Source of the DNA: Zychaea mexicana
Lineage: Eukaryota > Mucoromycota > Mucoromycetes > Mucorales > Lichtheimiaceae
Length of the DNA: 64,000 nucleotides
Assembly: GCF_025766255.1 (NCBI RefSeq)
Contig: NW_026516694.1
Location: 62,001 to 126,000 of the forward strand
Direction of reading: 5' to 3'
Position numbers and translations under genes: made by a program. Shown here piece after piece: positions 42,701-54,262 of the stretch (positions are counted from its first letter, which is position 1; each line of letters begins with the position of its first letter). The notes under the pieces were generated by a model. It did no database searches. It saw only the letters and a list, made by a program, of their open reading frames with translations, and was not told where the DNA came from.

Positions 42701-43205
42701 GATGGACGGACGAAGGACGAGGATCAAGGTGCTGTTTTGGGTGCACCGAGCCATGCATTGCCTTCTGTCGAAGCAGTCTTTGACACCTTCATGGGCGCTC
42801 TCATGCAATTGCGCATCTCGGATACTGCTGCTGCCAACGCAGTAGATGCAATGGATGTTGACGAGGAAGACGAAGAAGACAAAGCAAACAGCATAGAATC
42901 ACCATCATCATCATTATCACAACAACGGCAATCGCATGACCAACAACCAGAATCATTCACTCTCGAGGAGCTCCCATCATTAAATGCATACTTTGCTGAA
43001 CTGATAAAACCTAAAGGTAATGTCACATCATATAGCTAGAAAAAAGCATGGTTGGGCATCATACACAGATGGCTAACGGTTGCTCGCCCCACTTTGTAAC
43101 GGAATAGCAAACGGTACAGCCACATCACATATTCAAGATCCTCCTTCATCGGACACGGATGTTTCGTCAGACGAAGAGGAAGATCCATCAGAGATCGACT
43201 GGTAG
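39788..43205 (+). CDS. WDR75/UTP17 (Nan1) SSU processome WD40 protein
   Basis: Eight exons (39788-40020, 40125-40338, 40407-40509, 40599-40809, 40922-41301, 41390-42133, 42207-43016, 43108-43205) join in phase to 930 residues. A disordered N-terminus with ten Gln (41-50) precedes two tandem WD40 propellers. Family-typical pieces are 'YLFACTGSSIKIYSV', 'LYSASLDGTIKLWDY', 'VLTGGDEAVLVFWQLET', 'LPRLGGEINSISVSPD' and 'HAGKITSLTFNP'. The C-terminus holds poly-Ala runs, 'MLDDIFGKR' and an acidic end (SSDEEEDPSEIDW). WDR75/Utp17 is a UTPA/t-UTP subunit linking pre-rRNA transcription and early processing in the nucleolus (family knowledge). Exon 4 has two in-frame acceptors three bases apart (TAG at 40593-40595, CAG at 40596-40598); use of the first adds one Ala. 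Confidence 0.92.
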
Positions 43206-43497
43206 CAACAGCAATAGATATATCATTTCTTCTTGTTTAATTGTTATTTTTTTTTCTTAATCATTGTTTTTTATTGCACTGTTTAAAAATATTTTGGCTT
43301 GTTAATTTTCAGATGAAGTGTGTTGCTGGTTGGAGTGTGTTGATTGGAAATGTATGAAATGATATTCGAAAGGGTGATGGGGGGGTTTTGCGCGTGGAAG
43401 GGATGCAGAGAATAAATCAATAAAGACAAGGGGAGAAAAAGAGATAAGAGAAACTCTATACATGGGAGGGGGTGCTTTTTTCTTTTTAATCGAGATT

Positions 43498-45150
43498 TTA
43501 CAGGGAAAAGATATCCATTGGAAGGATGATATTCGGATCGCCAGCTTCATGCGCCTGCTTCCGTTCCTCCGTGATGCGTTTGGTAAAGCTGCTTGATTTT
43601 CCGCAAACAGCTGGCTTGCCGGCCAAAAAGTACTGAGCCCGCATGGCCACGAGCTTATCGACGATGCCCAGGACACTCGAATCCGGCGGTTTGGCGTAGG
43701 GCGGTACTGGGATGATGTTCCAGTGCTTGGCCGGTAATTCGTCATATGGAATCGCTTGGTTTTCTTTCTGGAGCGTCGTTACAGTGACGTCCAGACGTTC
43801 GTAGACGTATTGTACTGCATCGTGGTGTTGTTGTTTAAGTTCGTTCAACTTGAAAGACATGGACTCGGGCACGGCGATGGATGACCGTAGTAAATGAGGA
43901 TAGTCGGTCAACAAGAATATTTTGAGAGGTTGCTCGTGTTCTGCCTCGATTGCCTGCACGTTTTTCACAAGCGATTCTGCACAGCCCACCATATTATCCA
44001 CCGGCTCCAATCGTTCCATGCGCCAATGAATAGCCACGAAAGGTGACAGTTGGTTTGCGATCTGATCTGCCAGTTGAATCCATCGATCATTGTACGTCAA
44101 GGGTTTGAGAACTTCTGGTTCTTTAATGTAGCCAAATCTATCCATCATATATAGAACGCGTTCAGATTTGTGTGCTTTTTTTTTACCCAGGTTAGTGGTT
44201 AGTGGCTACCTTCGATCATAAAACAGACTGATAACGTCCAGCGGAGGAACGTCGGTGTCCTCGCCAATGTAGTCCTTATTCAGTGTTTCATCACTAAGAG
44301 CATTCAGCAAGATTTCAGTATAGTCGCCAACACGCTTGCTGAACATTTCTGGATCCTCGAGCGTAAACCGTGTCCTAGGTCGACCGGTATAGTCGAGCAT
44401 GTCCTTGAAACAATTTTCGGCCTTGTCGAGAAAATGAAAGTCCGGGTTGATATCCACCACGACCTCTTGGGATGTTGGAACAGCGGTGTCACTTGACTGA
44501 CGCTCGGCAAGCCATTCACGGAAATCCTCCATGGTGATATAGTTGAAGAACCGTTTGTTTTGCTCGAGCCATTCGCTGCTATAATAAAAGCTGAATGGAA
44601 AATGTCGACATGCGCCCAAATGCGAGCTGTGAACGTTTGGTAATACGATCGTACGACCCAGCTTGCCGGATAAGAACGCTAGTTGTCGAAAATGCTCTTG
44701 TGCTTTGGATTCTGGTGTTGTAAATAGGATATACTTTGTTAGATTTCTCCACATACACAAAAAACACGCTGATTTTTTTCACCCTAAAAAAAACAGGCAT
44801 TCTCAATTATTATTACCTTGCTCTGTAATGGCAATAGGGAGCATAAATCGACACTGTTCACGGCCACAATATTTCTGATCGATCTGGCGTCGCATGACTT
44901 GACGTTCACGTTGCTTGATTAAATCGTGGTCGACTTGCATGTATCCGTCTTGTTTAGTAACCTCGTGTTCTTTGGGTTTTACATACTCCATTGAACCATC
45001 TTGAGCAGCAGCAGCAGCGGTAGCGTCAGGCGATGACGAAATGTACGCCGAGTTGCGACCCAGATGAATTCCTGAATAATATACAAACACTGCTAGGATA
45101 CAAAGCATGGCAACATAGCGTCGTATTGGCCGACCAGAGCGAAAGGTCAT
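43498..45150 (-). CDS. Type II membrane glycosyltransferase-like protein (O-fucosyltransferase-like)
   Basis: Three exons (45150-44817, 44711-44210, 44137-43498) join in phase to 491 residues. A short basic cytosolic N-terminus is followed by a membrane anchor at about 12-28 (YVAMLCILAVFVYYSGI), then a stem. This is the usual type II layout of Golgi glycosyltransferases. The catalytic-like part contains 'ITEQESKAQEHFRQLAFLS' followed by 'LGRTIVLPNV', 'HFPFSFYY' and, later, 'FVAIHWRMERLEP'. The last resembles the HWR-type motif of GDP-fucose protein O-fucosyltransferases. The pattern '(G)EQE(T/S)KAQ..L..L......RT.VLPNV' is shared by an uncharacterised fungal family. Donor and acceptor are unknown. 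An upstream in-frame ATG at 45306 would place a Pro/Phe-rich leader before the anchor and seems less likely. It is convergent with WDR75 (about 290 bp between stops). Confidence 0.75.
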
Positions 45151-45987
45151 TGCTACTGTTGTTATGGTATCAAGGGAAGGAATGTAAAGGGAGGGCGAGA
45201 GAGAGAGAGGAAAGGTGGGAGAGGGAAAAAGAGTTGGTGGGGTTAATAAGAAAAATGGATGGAAGGGAGTCTCAATCAAATAATCGAGTGAAACCTGCAC
45301 TATCATCCTTTTGACTTAAAGCAATGTATGTCGTTACACAAACGTTAGGTTTGACGATCACCCACCCCCCTCCACTTTTGAAAGTCGATCTGCTTTTTTT
45401 GTATCTACGCAACGTACCGTTGCCCAAGGCATGCTGGAGTAGTGGTCTTCTGTACTCCTCTATGTATAGCACTATACCTTTTAAATAATAGAACTGCAAA
45501 TGGTTTGATCACCAAATAGCTTTCTAGTACAACAGTACAAGGTGGTAAATGATATGTAGGGGTCTTGATGTTCTTGCGTACGTATTAAAAGAAACCAATT
45601 AATTAATAAGTACCAGCTCTGGAGGACCTGGCACTTAGTATACAGCATGATATGTAGCTGATAATAACTTATAAAGTATGAAGAGTTAGTGAAGTAATCG
45701 TGCCTTGTATCTTACAGATCTGGATTCTGAGGGTCCTTCCAATCCTGGTATAATCTTCTTGTAGTGATATTCAACATCCATCTGCTGCTTTACTGCTGCT
45801 TTAAGAGTATGTAATAGTTCCTTGAAGAAGAGAAGGAGCTGCTCTTACTTTTTTATGGTTTCGATGCGGGAAGTGGGGGTGGGGTACATACTTACACACA
45901 GAGCAGCAGTCTGAACATTTCCACAGTTCCAAGTTACACACTCCGAAGCCCCTCTTTTCTTCCTCTATCAAGTCAAACAACCAAAAC
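45151..45987. other. Divergent intergenic region
   Basis: About 840 bp between the glycosyltransferase-like gene (-) and COX16 (+). No gene recognised. A GA/CT-rich stretch lies at about 45175-45240, next to the minus-strand start. Confidence 0.4.
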
Positions 45988-46463
45988 ATGCCAGCTACAT
46001 TTCAATCGAAACCGTATGGCAAAAAAAGTGCACTCGATCCCCTGGCTGCCAAAGTAAAAAAGCGACCGTTCATATTGTTTGGACTTCCATTCATTGCAAT
46101 CATTGTTGGCGGATCGTTCGGTCTTTCGCAACTTACTCAAACTCGTTATGACCACAGAGATATGCGACATAGAAAGGTATAGAGGGGTTGGGTTCCTATT
46201 TATCATAAATAGCTTTTGTTGACATTGGATGATGTCGGAATATTAGGTTGCCAAGGAAGAAGCGTTGGGCATGGATCAAAATCGACGTAAATTAAGTTTA
46301 CAGGAAGAATATTGGGTAAAGTATCATTTTTTGCGTTGTGTTGGGACGTGGACGGTTTGATACTAATCTGCATGGGGGACGACATATTATACAGCGATTA
46401 CAAGCCAAGACGGAGGAGGACTGGGACCAAGTACGCATTGACCGACCTGAAGGTGTCGAGTAA
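45988..46463 (+). CDS. COX16: Cytochrome c oxidase assembly factor COX16
   Basis: Three exons (45988-46176, 46247-46315, 46395-46463) join in phase to 108 residues. The protein has a short basic N-terminus, one membrane helix at about 28-47 (FILFGLPFIAIIVGGSFGLS), the family sequence 'QLTQTRYDHRDMRHRKV', then 'SLQEEYWRLQAKTEEDWDQV' close to the C-terminus. Cox16 is an inner-membrane protein that helps insert Cox2/Cox1 modules into cytochrome oxidase. Length and topology match yeast and human COX16. Confidence 0.93.
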
Positions 46464-46596
46464 AAGAAAGACAAGGAAAAACAACTGTGCATAATAGACT
46501 ACGTTTTTTGCTGCTGGATGGCAAGAGGGGTTTTTTTGCCACGCCAATGATATAGTGTACGACCTAGCATACTATACATCTGAACATACTACTTTA

Positions 46597-46602
46597 AATA
46601 AA
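46597..46602 (+). terminator. Putative COX16 polyadenylation signal
   Basis: AATAAA about 134 nt after the COX16 stop, before the next plus-strand gene starts at 46859. Confidence 0.45.
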
Positions 46603-46858
46603 CATTAATGCCTATAGAGGTGGAAGTATTATACCACAACAACAAGCGGAAAGATTTGGAATATTTAGATCCTGCTTGCTCCGGCTAATCCACACACAGT
46701 ATGGAAGAAGTTAGCTGGTAACAAATGCTTCTGGTGTTCGCTTAAACAATTTTTCCGCTTAAAACGTGGAACACACACAAAAAAAAAAATCTTGCTTGAA
46801 CAAAGCTGTGGCGTTTCTTGAAACCAGTACATTACTGCTTTACATACTCTGAAGAATA

Positions 46859-48034
46859 ATGAGCTCGCTGGCAGCCTTGATCAGCAGTGTCAAGTCCAAC
46901 ACTGCAAACAATACCCAATTACAGCGTACTCTTGGAAAGAAACGGTCTGCAAGGTAAAGCGAGCGTTTGCTAGTTCTCCTCCCTGGAAATTCGATGCACT
47001 ATAACAACCGAGCCCCACTTTACTGAATTCGATATCCCTTTTCATCAAGCAACGAGTCGAGTCAAGATCAATTGATCAAAAAACTGAAAAAGGAAAAGGC
47101 CGCACAACCTATAAAGACGAAAAAGAGCAGTAAGGCAGACGGTCCTGATGTTGTTGTATTTGACGATTCAGCCTTGAGCAAGCAAACAATCAGCGATCGT
47201 GCAGACAGAAAGGCTTTCATGGTATGTTTTTTAATGTGTTGTGACAGCGGGTGGCAATAAGCAAAGTAACCCCTGGCCCACTTTTTTGCTTGTAGTCATC
47301 AAAAATATCCAAGGCAGAAACGTTATCGAATGGAAAGGAACCAAAAAAGATGACGGAAAAGGAACAACAAGATGAAGAGTAAGAGTCCCAGCTTGGCTAG
47401 TTTTTGTGCAGTAACTCACTCCCCATTTCGGTATATATGTAGGGAGAATAAGCAGCGTGATTTTGAGTTGAATCAACTTTTGGCTACGTCAAAACTTCTT
47501 GAAGATTACCGTACGTTGTATACTTTAAAAAATGCTATGGGGTTAGTTCTGTGTGCTTGATAGACTAATCTTACTAAGCCTGATTGATTACAGAGAAAGA
47601 TGAAATGACGGGCAAAGAACGACGGAAACACATGATGGATAAGCTGGAGAATTTGGGCGTAAAGGTATCACGGAAGAAGCAAGGGGGAAAGGTTTTTCTG
47701 CGGATTCATGTATTCATCGTGGAATGCAACGGTGTATATATAGAAATCTGGAAACCCAAACATGCCCTTGGCGATGCATAAAGGCATGCAAGAAAAGAAA
47801 CGCGAGCGGGAACAAAAACGAATGCAGGAAGCCATGAATATGGGTCTGTACGACAAGTCCCTGAAGCATCTGTACACGTCCAGCACGAGCAAAAAGAAGG
47901 AACGTAACCGGGATCCCGGAATTACCAACGGCATTGGCAGAATGAAGGGTGGCACACTTATCATTGGGAAGCAAGACATAGCACGGGTACAAAGACAAGG
48001 AACAAAGAGCAGTAGCAATAAAAAGAAACGATGA
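46859..48034 (+). CDS. C1orf131/FAF1-like ribosome biogenesis factor (DUF4602)
   Basis: Six exons (46859-46953, 47050-47221, 47296-47378, 47443-47510, 47594-47664, 47744-48034) join in phase to 259 residues. The chain is very Lys/Glu-rich and probably mostly disordered. The recognisable parts are at the C-terminus: 'MPLAMHKGMQEKKREREQKR', 'MGLYDKSL' and 'GITNGIGRMKGGTLIIGKQD'. The last matches the C1orf131 ending (GPVGRFKNGTLILSPVDI). Human C1orf131 and yeast Faf1 are small-subunit processome components bound to the pre-rRNA 5' external spacer region (family knowledge). Exon 2 follows an AAG acceptor. The stop lies four bases from the stop of the next gene on the opposite strand. Confidence 0.8.
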
Positions 48035-48038
48035 TGTT

Positions 48039-48600
48039 TTATTCTTCACCGAGCAACAGTTTAAGCTCCTGGATCCTGACAAGTCTTTCGGGTATGAGGT
48101 TCATCAATTCGTCGATTTCCTTTTCCTTATCCACATCTTCCTTGTCCTGTTCTTGTGTTAATTGGGCAAATTCTTGAATGATGTTTTGATTATCGTCGAT
48201 TTCATCGTTTATATGGCGTACGCGCTCCCGAATCGCCTGTACGTCCGTTTCTTCGCGACGTAACGTTGCTTCCGCGTTTGTAATGTCCCTTTTCATCTCC
48301 TTGAGCTGTTTCTGCAAGCTTGCTGTCTTTGATCGTGCGTCGCGTAGCGCTTGATCCTTGTCTTTCTTCTGCTGTTTTAATTTCTCGAGGCGGGCTGTTC
48401 GTTCTTGGAGTTGTTTGGCAAGAGCAGCAATTGGGTCTTGATTGTCTTCTTCGTGCAGCGTCTCGTGTATTTTGTTGTCCGTCATAGGCTTTGTTGATTT
48501 GGCTGTGAGGGTGGGTGGCGATTTGGGACGTGTCGATGCCGGTGAACGTCGTCCGTGTTCGGGCGCACCAGGCACAACCACTGTGGGTGACGACAATACA

Positions 48601-48632
<32 letters not shown>

Positions 48633-49139
48633 CTTTTCGCAAAGAGGACTCCGTACTGGAGAAGGCGTTGGTGATTGTTGGTTATTGAAGGTGGCATTCT
48701 ATTCCAGGAGTGAGTATCCGCTTTACAAAAAAGCTTTTGTCGAAAAGAGGGATCTTTTTTTTACCTCATTATATACTTTAAATTCAGGTGTGTGTGTTCG
48801 TTTTTTGAATTGCAGTTCTGGTGTTTGTACCTTTATTATACCGAGAGAGAAGTTATTTAGTTGGGGTTCATTTGTTCCTGTTTGTTATTTTCTTTTCCGT
48901 CAAAACTTGGAGGTGAAGCTTACTCGAACATTAGTGACAGGCCTTAACGGACTACTCTCGATCTGTGGCGATGAATCGCGTGAAGATTTGTGCTATAAAA
49001 AAGGACATGCCTATTAATAGTGGTTCATTTTTTTCTAAAATTGAGATTGAATATCCACTTTCAACGATCGAAACTATACCGATTCAGCCAAAGGAGAAAG
49101 TTGTGAGGATGCTGGTGCCTGATTCTCTGTGCCTGTCAT
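48039..49139 (-). CDS. Hypothetical coiled-coil protein with Ser/Pro-rich N-terminus
   Basis: Four exons (49139-49080, 48992-48924, 48830-48765, 48698-48039), all joined at phase 0, give 284 residues beginning MTGTENQAPASSQLSPLAES. Residues 1 to about 135 are a low-complexity Ser/Pro region with many SP/TP dipeptides (QQSPTPSPVRSP, SPLRPV, HTPEFKVY), the minimal sites of proline-directed kinases such as CDKs. Residues about 150-284 form a long coiled coil (AALAKQLQERTARLEKLKQQ onward), ending 'LIPERLVRIQELKLLLGEE'. Such a layout suits a cytoskeletal or kinetochore/spindle-pole adaptor, but I recognise no family and assign no function. It is tail-to-tail with the C1orf131-like gene, so their 3' UTRs must overlap. 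Confidence 0.75.
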
Positions 49140-49361
49140 TGCTGGTATTTTTGTGGGCTATACGAAAAAATAAAAGTGTTGGAGAAAGAAATGATGCACG
49201 AACTGAGAGAGAGAGTGGAGCATATGTATTGTAAATGCAGTGTGACGCGCTCCAGCTGGAAATGGCAATTTTTTTATATTTGGAAATTCTATGACTACAG
49301 ATATTTATTGTTGCTGGATGATGAATTGAAGTGGGAGGTGGAGGCTATTAACTGTATATGA

Positions 49362-49387
49362 TGTGTGTGTGTGTGTGTGTGTGTGTG
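49362..49387. repeat. (TG)n microsatellite
   Basis: Thirteen TG units in non-coding sequence between two minus-strand genes. Confidence 0.95.
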
Positions 49388-49402
49388 CGAATGTGTGAGG
49401 AT

Positions 49403-49426
49403 GAGGAGGAGGAGGAGGAGGAGGAG
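49403..49426. repeat. (GAG)n microsatellite
   Basis: Eight GAG units shortly after the (TG)n tract. Confidence 0.9.
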
Positions 49427-49482
49427 CGAAGGAGAATGATGGATGGGATGATGGCGCTTTTATAATATACCAAGTTTTACTA

Positions 49483-50941
49483 TTAGTGGAGATCAGGAGT
49501 ACGGGAGCGATCGGGTGTTTGCGCTCGTGGCGTGTAGCTGCCCGAGTCTCTTGGAAGCGAAAGTGTAGAGTCGCGCAAAGGCGAAGCTGTCGAAGAACGG
49601 AAGGCGCCCTTGCGGTTGCTGGATGACAGTGCGCTCGACTCGTGATAGTCGGGGGTGGTCAAGTACACGACACTGGTACGGCTGTCCATGGCTGTCGAAG
49701 ACTGCTGGTCGACCAAAGGCATGTCGTCGTTCTCCAACATGGCGTATTTGGCAAACTCCTCGTTGTCACCAAAGAACTTGGCCATCTTGGCGTGTTCCTT
49801 TTTGGACTGGTATCGGTGCAAGAACCACAGAATCAACAGGATGACGAGGACAAAGATAACGACAGCGGCGCCGAGAACGCCCCACAGCCAGTTTGGAATA
49901 GTGTGGAAAATGTCGGGGCCATTCACACAGATGCCTGCGGTGTTGCAGTACTCGGAAATACACTCGCGGTCCTGCTCACATTCAGCGCCGTTGTCTTTGG
50001 AGTTGATGCATCGGTCGTCGGTACAGTAGGTGCCGGATGTGCAGTTGTCACGAACGATGATCTGTTGGACAGCGTAGTTGTCGGCATCATAGGACACGTA
50101 CATTGTTCTACATGGAGCCATAGCATCGTCGTGCGTGTTAGTGTTTCTTCCTCCTTGTTGCACAACACCGGGCACGCTTTTTCCTGTTAGCTTCCATTGA
50201 AAACCTACGTGTCTGAGCCACACTGTCCACCCAAAGGTGCTGCCTTGATGTGGCAAGTCGAGTTAAGACAGATCGGGTTTACACCAGCGCATTCATCGTC
50301 TCGTTGCTGTTATCAACGCCGTGCCACACAATGAAAAATTAAATGATGAGCTTCTATCCTTTATCGGGGCGATCCCCATCATTCATTGGATGGTTGCAAA
50401 AACTTACAAGCTCACAGAATCCACCGGCAGCCACCTTTGCTTTGCAGCCGGAATTATCGTCGGGGCAAAATGTGTCGCCAGTGCAACGCGGTGGGAACTC
50501 ATGAACTCTAGTATCCCATCTACATTTTCAAAGGAGCAGCATAGGATAAGTAAGAGAGAGAGAGAGAGAGGATGTCGGTGGGTGTTCATAGAGTATATAC
50601 GGTACCCTTGCAAGTAATCCGAGTTCGTGCATCCTCTGTAGTTGCAAGTGTTCGTCGCTGGATCGCAAAACAGGTAGATGCTTTCGCAAGAGTCGTCATA
50701 CTGCCATGTGGCTCTACAGACACGGGAAAGAACCCTATGTTGAGTATTCTTCTACATATTCTAGAGAGCGTTCTGATGTGGGGTTTTCGAGAGAAAGCAT
50801 GGTAGTTTACGAGTAGATAGGGCTTGCGTCGCACTGTTCACCGAAACGTAAGGCCGATGCGGTGGGTATGAACACAGCAACGAATGCGGCTGTTGCTGCT
50901 GCTGCGACAAGTACTGATGCTGGGATGTTGAATCGACGCAT
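49483..50941 (-). CDS. Cysteine-rich type I membrane protein
   Basis: Five exons (50941-50811, 50713-50606, 50507-50408, 50306-50209, 50107-49483) join in phase to 353 residues. A signal peptide (residues 1-30, ending ..IPTASA) precedes an ectodomain with about 20 cysteines, spaced in repeating short modules such as 'CTGDTFCPDDNSGC', 'ECAGVNPICLNSTC' and 'ECEQDRECISEYCNTAGICV'. These recall EGF- or Dickkopf-like knots and arthropod/fungal 'C-x-C..DxxC' modules. A single membrane helix lies at about 220-244 (GVLGAAVVIFVLVILLILWF). It is followed by a basic stop-transfer, a tail with a possible endocytic YAML motif, and a Ser/Thr/Arg/Pro-rich C-terminus carrying several SP/TP sites. The layout is receptor- or adhesin-like. 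No ligand or family name can be given. Confidence 0.8.
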
Positions 50942-51997
50942 ATACGCTATGTGATGTGAGATGATGAAGCGGGAAGAAGAGGTTGTAAAAAGAAGAAAGA
51001 GGAAGGAACGGGAAAAGAAGAGGAATTATGAGAGAGAGAGACCTGGGGGAGGGGGGAATTCAATTTTGTGTATTTTTTTGATTTCAAGGACAGCTTCCGT
51101 TACACGACCAAAAGCTAAAAAAAGGTCGACACAGCCCTGTTTCTTTTATTGCTCGACCTTCTATCTATCAACAGAAAAGTGAGCATGGCTTGTTATCGCA
51201 GATCAGTTATCCCCCTTTCCCATCTTTCATAGAGCGTCTCGTACCCCTCCTCCTCCTCCTCCTCCTCTCTTTTTTCAGCCCCCGTTTCTACAGCGACATG
51301 CATAGAAGAAGAAAGCGCTGTTACTGCTCTCTTTGAGAAAAACAAGTTGTTCTCTCTCTCTCAGACCGATTTAGCACTGGTTGCTTAAAAAGGCAAATTT
51401 ACGAGCTTCTTTTTTGCCTCGTTTTATATTTTGCGGACTGTTCAGGTAATAACAGTTGTTGTACAACCGTCCCTGTTTTCTTTCTTTCGCCTTACCTCAC
51501 TCCATCCTGACAAGAGTCATCGTACAAACCTGCCCTGGACTTGACCTTCTTGTAGCCCTTTCGCCAGCGCATTTCAGTCCAAACGATATATGACCAGTGA
51601 AAGGTGCTGAGCCTACAAAAATGACAGTAAGTATATTTAAACTTTACAAACCATGCGGCTTTTGGATTAGTGTCATTTCACGCATATTTAATTAAACCCA
51701 GGGTTTCCGTTTTGCTTGGATTCTCTATTGTCGCATTATAAAAGTTATCTACGGATATGTGCATTATAAACAAGCACTAACAGGGCACCCAGTGTTTTCC
51801 ACATGTATTCCTTTTACGGATGTCTACATAGCACCATATCCGAGGAGAAAAGAGCTCAGATCATGATCATCTGATGCAATATGTATGTAGTATGCACACT
51901 GTACAGTACACAGTTTTCAGTAATGTGTATTGTCTTGTGAGTCAAATTATTAAAGAGAGAAAGAATTGTTTATGTACCTATTAAACAGCATTGTATA
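50942..51997. other. Intergenic stretch upstream of the Cys-rich gene
   Basis: About 1 kb. GA-rich next to the minus-strand start, with a (CCT)n tract at 51247-51267 and CT-rich sequence typical of fungal promoters. No gene recognised. Confidence 0.45.
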
Positions 51998-51999
51998 TA

Positions 52000-52824
52000 C
52001 AGTGCCCGCTCGCTATAACGATACACCCCGTAGAACCAAAAACCTATCGTTATATCGAATTATCGTTATATAGAATTAGCTCTCTAGCCAGATATGTCCG
52101 GCAAAAAGGTTATCTGTCGGTAGAAACAGAAAGAAAGCACTGGAAACACAACTAAACTAACGTTTATTATTAGCTTAGCTGTAAACATGAGAGAGAGGAT
52201 AAAGGCTCTTCTTTATCTACAAAATGTCTTCGTGTCGTATTACTGCTGACAGAATTGCAACTGGCTCTTCTCGCATTATTACGTAATGTCCTAATGAACC
52301 AAAAAAGCAGCGCCAAACACTTACTAAGCGTCAAAAGCTTGCCATTGTGTTCAGGTACAAGCAGAGCGGCTGGACCAAGGCAGGCTTGCAGAATGGGCAA
52401 AAAAAGAATATAAGCCTATTTATGTAAGCTATTTGTTCTTAAATTTATAAAGGTAGGTGAAGACGCTGAAGAAGTGGAGCAGAGAAAACAGTATGATGAA
52501 TAGGAACAACAGCCTTTGTCCTCGAGAAAAGTCTGTAAGCAGATATGGTCGTTGAAGACAAAGATAATGCTAGAATCATTTTTTATATTTTTCATATAAG
52601 AGGAAAGTTGCTGTTGAGGAACTACAAAACGCCAAACAATCAGATAATGTTGTATCGTATTTTGAAAAATGAACCAATATGTGCTTACCGCTCTATATAA
52701 CGATATTTTGGAAAATTCTATCGTTCATCGTTATATAAAATGACCGATATTTTACTGCGAAATGAGCTTTGCACCAGAGAATCCTATCGTTATATCGAAT
52801 TATCGTTATAGCGCGCGGGCACTG
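52000..52824 (+). mobile_element. Defective pogo/Tigger-like (Tc1-mariner superfamily) element
   Basis: An 825-bp unit bounded by inverted repeats beginning CAGTGCCCGC and flanked by TA on both sides (51998-51999 and 52825-52826). The terminal match runs through CTATAACGATA with one mismatch. Subterminal ATCGTTATA motifs recur in both halves, in direct and inverted orientation, as expected for transposase binding sites. Inside, at about 52279-52410 on the plus strand, lies a remnant of a pogo-type helix-turn-helix (LTKRQKLAIVFRYKQSGWTK). It is followed by an apparent 1-2 nt indel that breaks 'EWAKKEY'. The DDE catalytic region is missing or unrecognisable, so the copy is non-autonomous. Confidence 0.85.
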
Positions 52825-52826
52825 TA

Positions 52827-54262
52827 CGTACCAAAGTGTGGAAGTCACCAATATTGGTTGATCAAAAGTGTTACTTAATAATAGCAAATATAGGGAATAC
52901 GAAATCAAATGTATACTATTTACGCTTCAAACATTCTGTACATCGGTAAGAAGGCAATCGTAGTATATACGAGGTGATAGCAGTATAATGGCTATGAGCG
53001 GTGGTGATGAATATGGGAAATTATTATCACAATTGTAGACAGTAGTGTTGTAATTGTGGAGAGATCGACGCTTGGGATAGAGTGTTGGTCATTTGAAAGT
53101 CTTGACAAGTTGAAGTGCCCAGAAGCATATATAAAGTTAATAGAATGAAAATGTTGGATAGTATATATTGAGGTGCTAAAAAAGAAACCATATTTGCAAT
53201 CCAGGGTAAAAAGAAATACATATTACAAAGAAACATTAGTATATGTATCTAGCTCACTATGTATACCTATATATACTGATATGTCGTATTATCGCAATAA
53301 CGTAAGTGACACCTAATGTGAAAAAGCGAGCACATCGCCAGTTGAAAAGATAAACTACAAGTCGCTTAATTCACTCCTGGTATGACTGCACTGCCAAGAA
53401 GAACAGTGGATGCCAAGGGTAATATTCTGATCAAGCACCTTCAGCTTGAATTCACTGCTGGAGAAGCAGGACTTTCTTAGTAGTCTTACGTGTACGAAAT
53501 ATGTTGTCGAAGCAAACCTCAAATTACAGAAAGCTTTGAAGGGCATATGTAGCTTGGCATTTTTTCAGGAGAAATGTATAGTATTCTTGTTTTCAGTTTC
53601 GTCATAAGTGGTAATAGTTGGATTTGAGGAACAGAACCATAGCTAAATTGTATTGCTGTTTTCCAATAGGTTACTGACCTGACTACCAAAATTACGCGGA
53701 TGTAGTGGATGGAAACATCTGCTATATCATGCATTCTCCCTTGATACTGCGACATATTACACAGGCTTTAGTTCTTTGCTAACACTTGTCTGGCAGTGTA
53801 AATCATTGTTGAAGGCGACGCTCAAGTCCTTACTGGAAGATGATGATGTATTCGTACCAACAATTGCTATGCCTACCTGACAACCAGTGATACCCGTCTG
53901 TATTACATATGACGTCCCTCATCTTGTCTATCACTATCACATCAGAAATAATATTTTGCCTCTAGTGTTTGTAAGTAGCTATAAATTTAAGGAGTACAAA
54001 ACGTATCGAAGTCTCATAACAACAAGAATAGTATTTGAATGAACATAATATATACATACTACATTCTCAAAAATACATGTCAGTCGTTGAAGAATTATAA
54101 AAGAGCAGCAACATTAGCGTGCAATAGCCAACAATATCGCGTTCTGCAAGTCCAGTATACACATCCAATGCTACACAGCATTAATCCTTTAAAGCAGAAA
54201 AACAGGTTTCGTAATTTTTACAATAAATTAATCCCAATAATAAATTCTTTTTATTATCAGTT
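52827..54262. other. Intergenic stretch downstream of THR1
   Basis: About 1.4 kb with no recognised gene. Minus-strand frames at 53355-53755 are short and disconnected. The segment 54093-54120 is part of the sequence shared in inverted orientation with 60713-60740 (see the THR1 relic). Confidence 0.45.

Noticed and set aside
49642..50190. 182-codon plus-strand frame antisense to the Cys-rich membrane protein
   Set aside because: Val-rich shadow of the opposite-strand coding exon; no ATG-supported domain.
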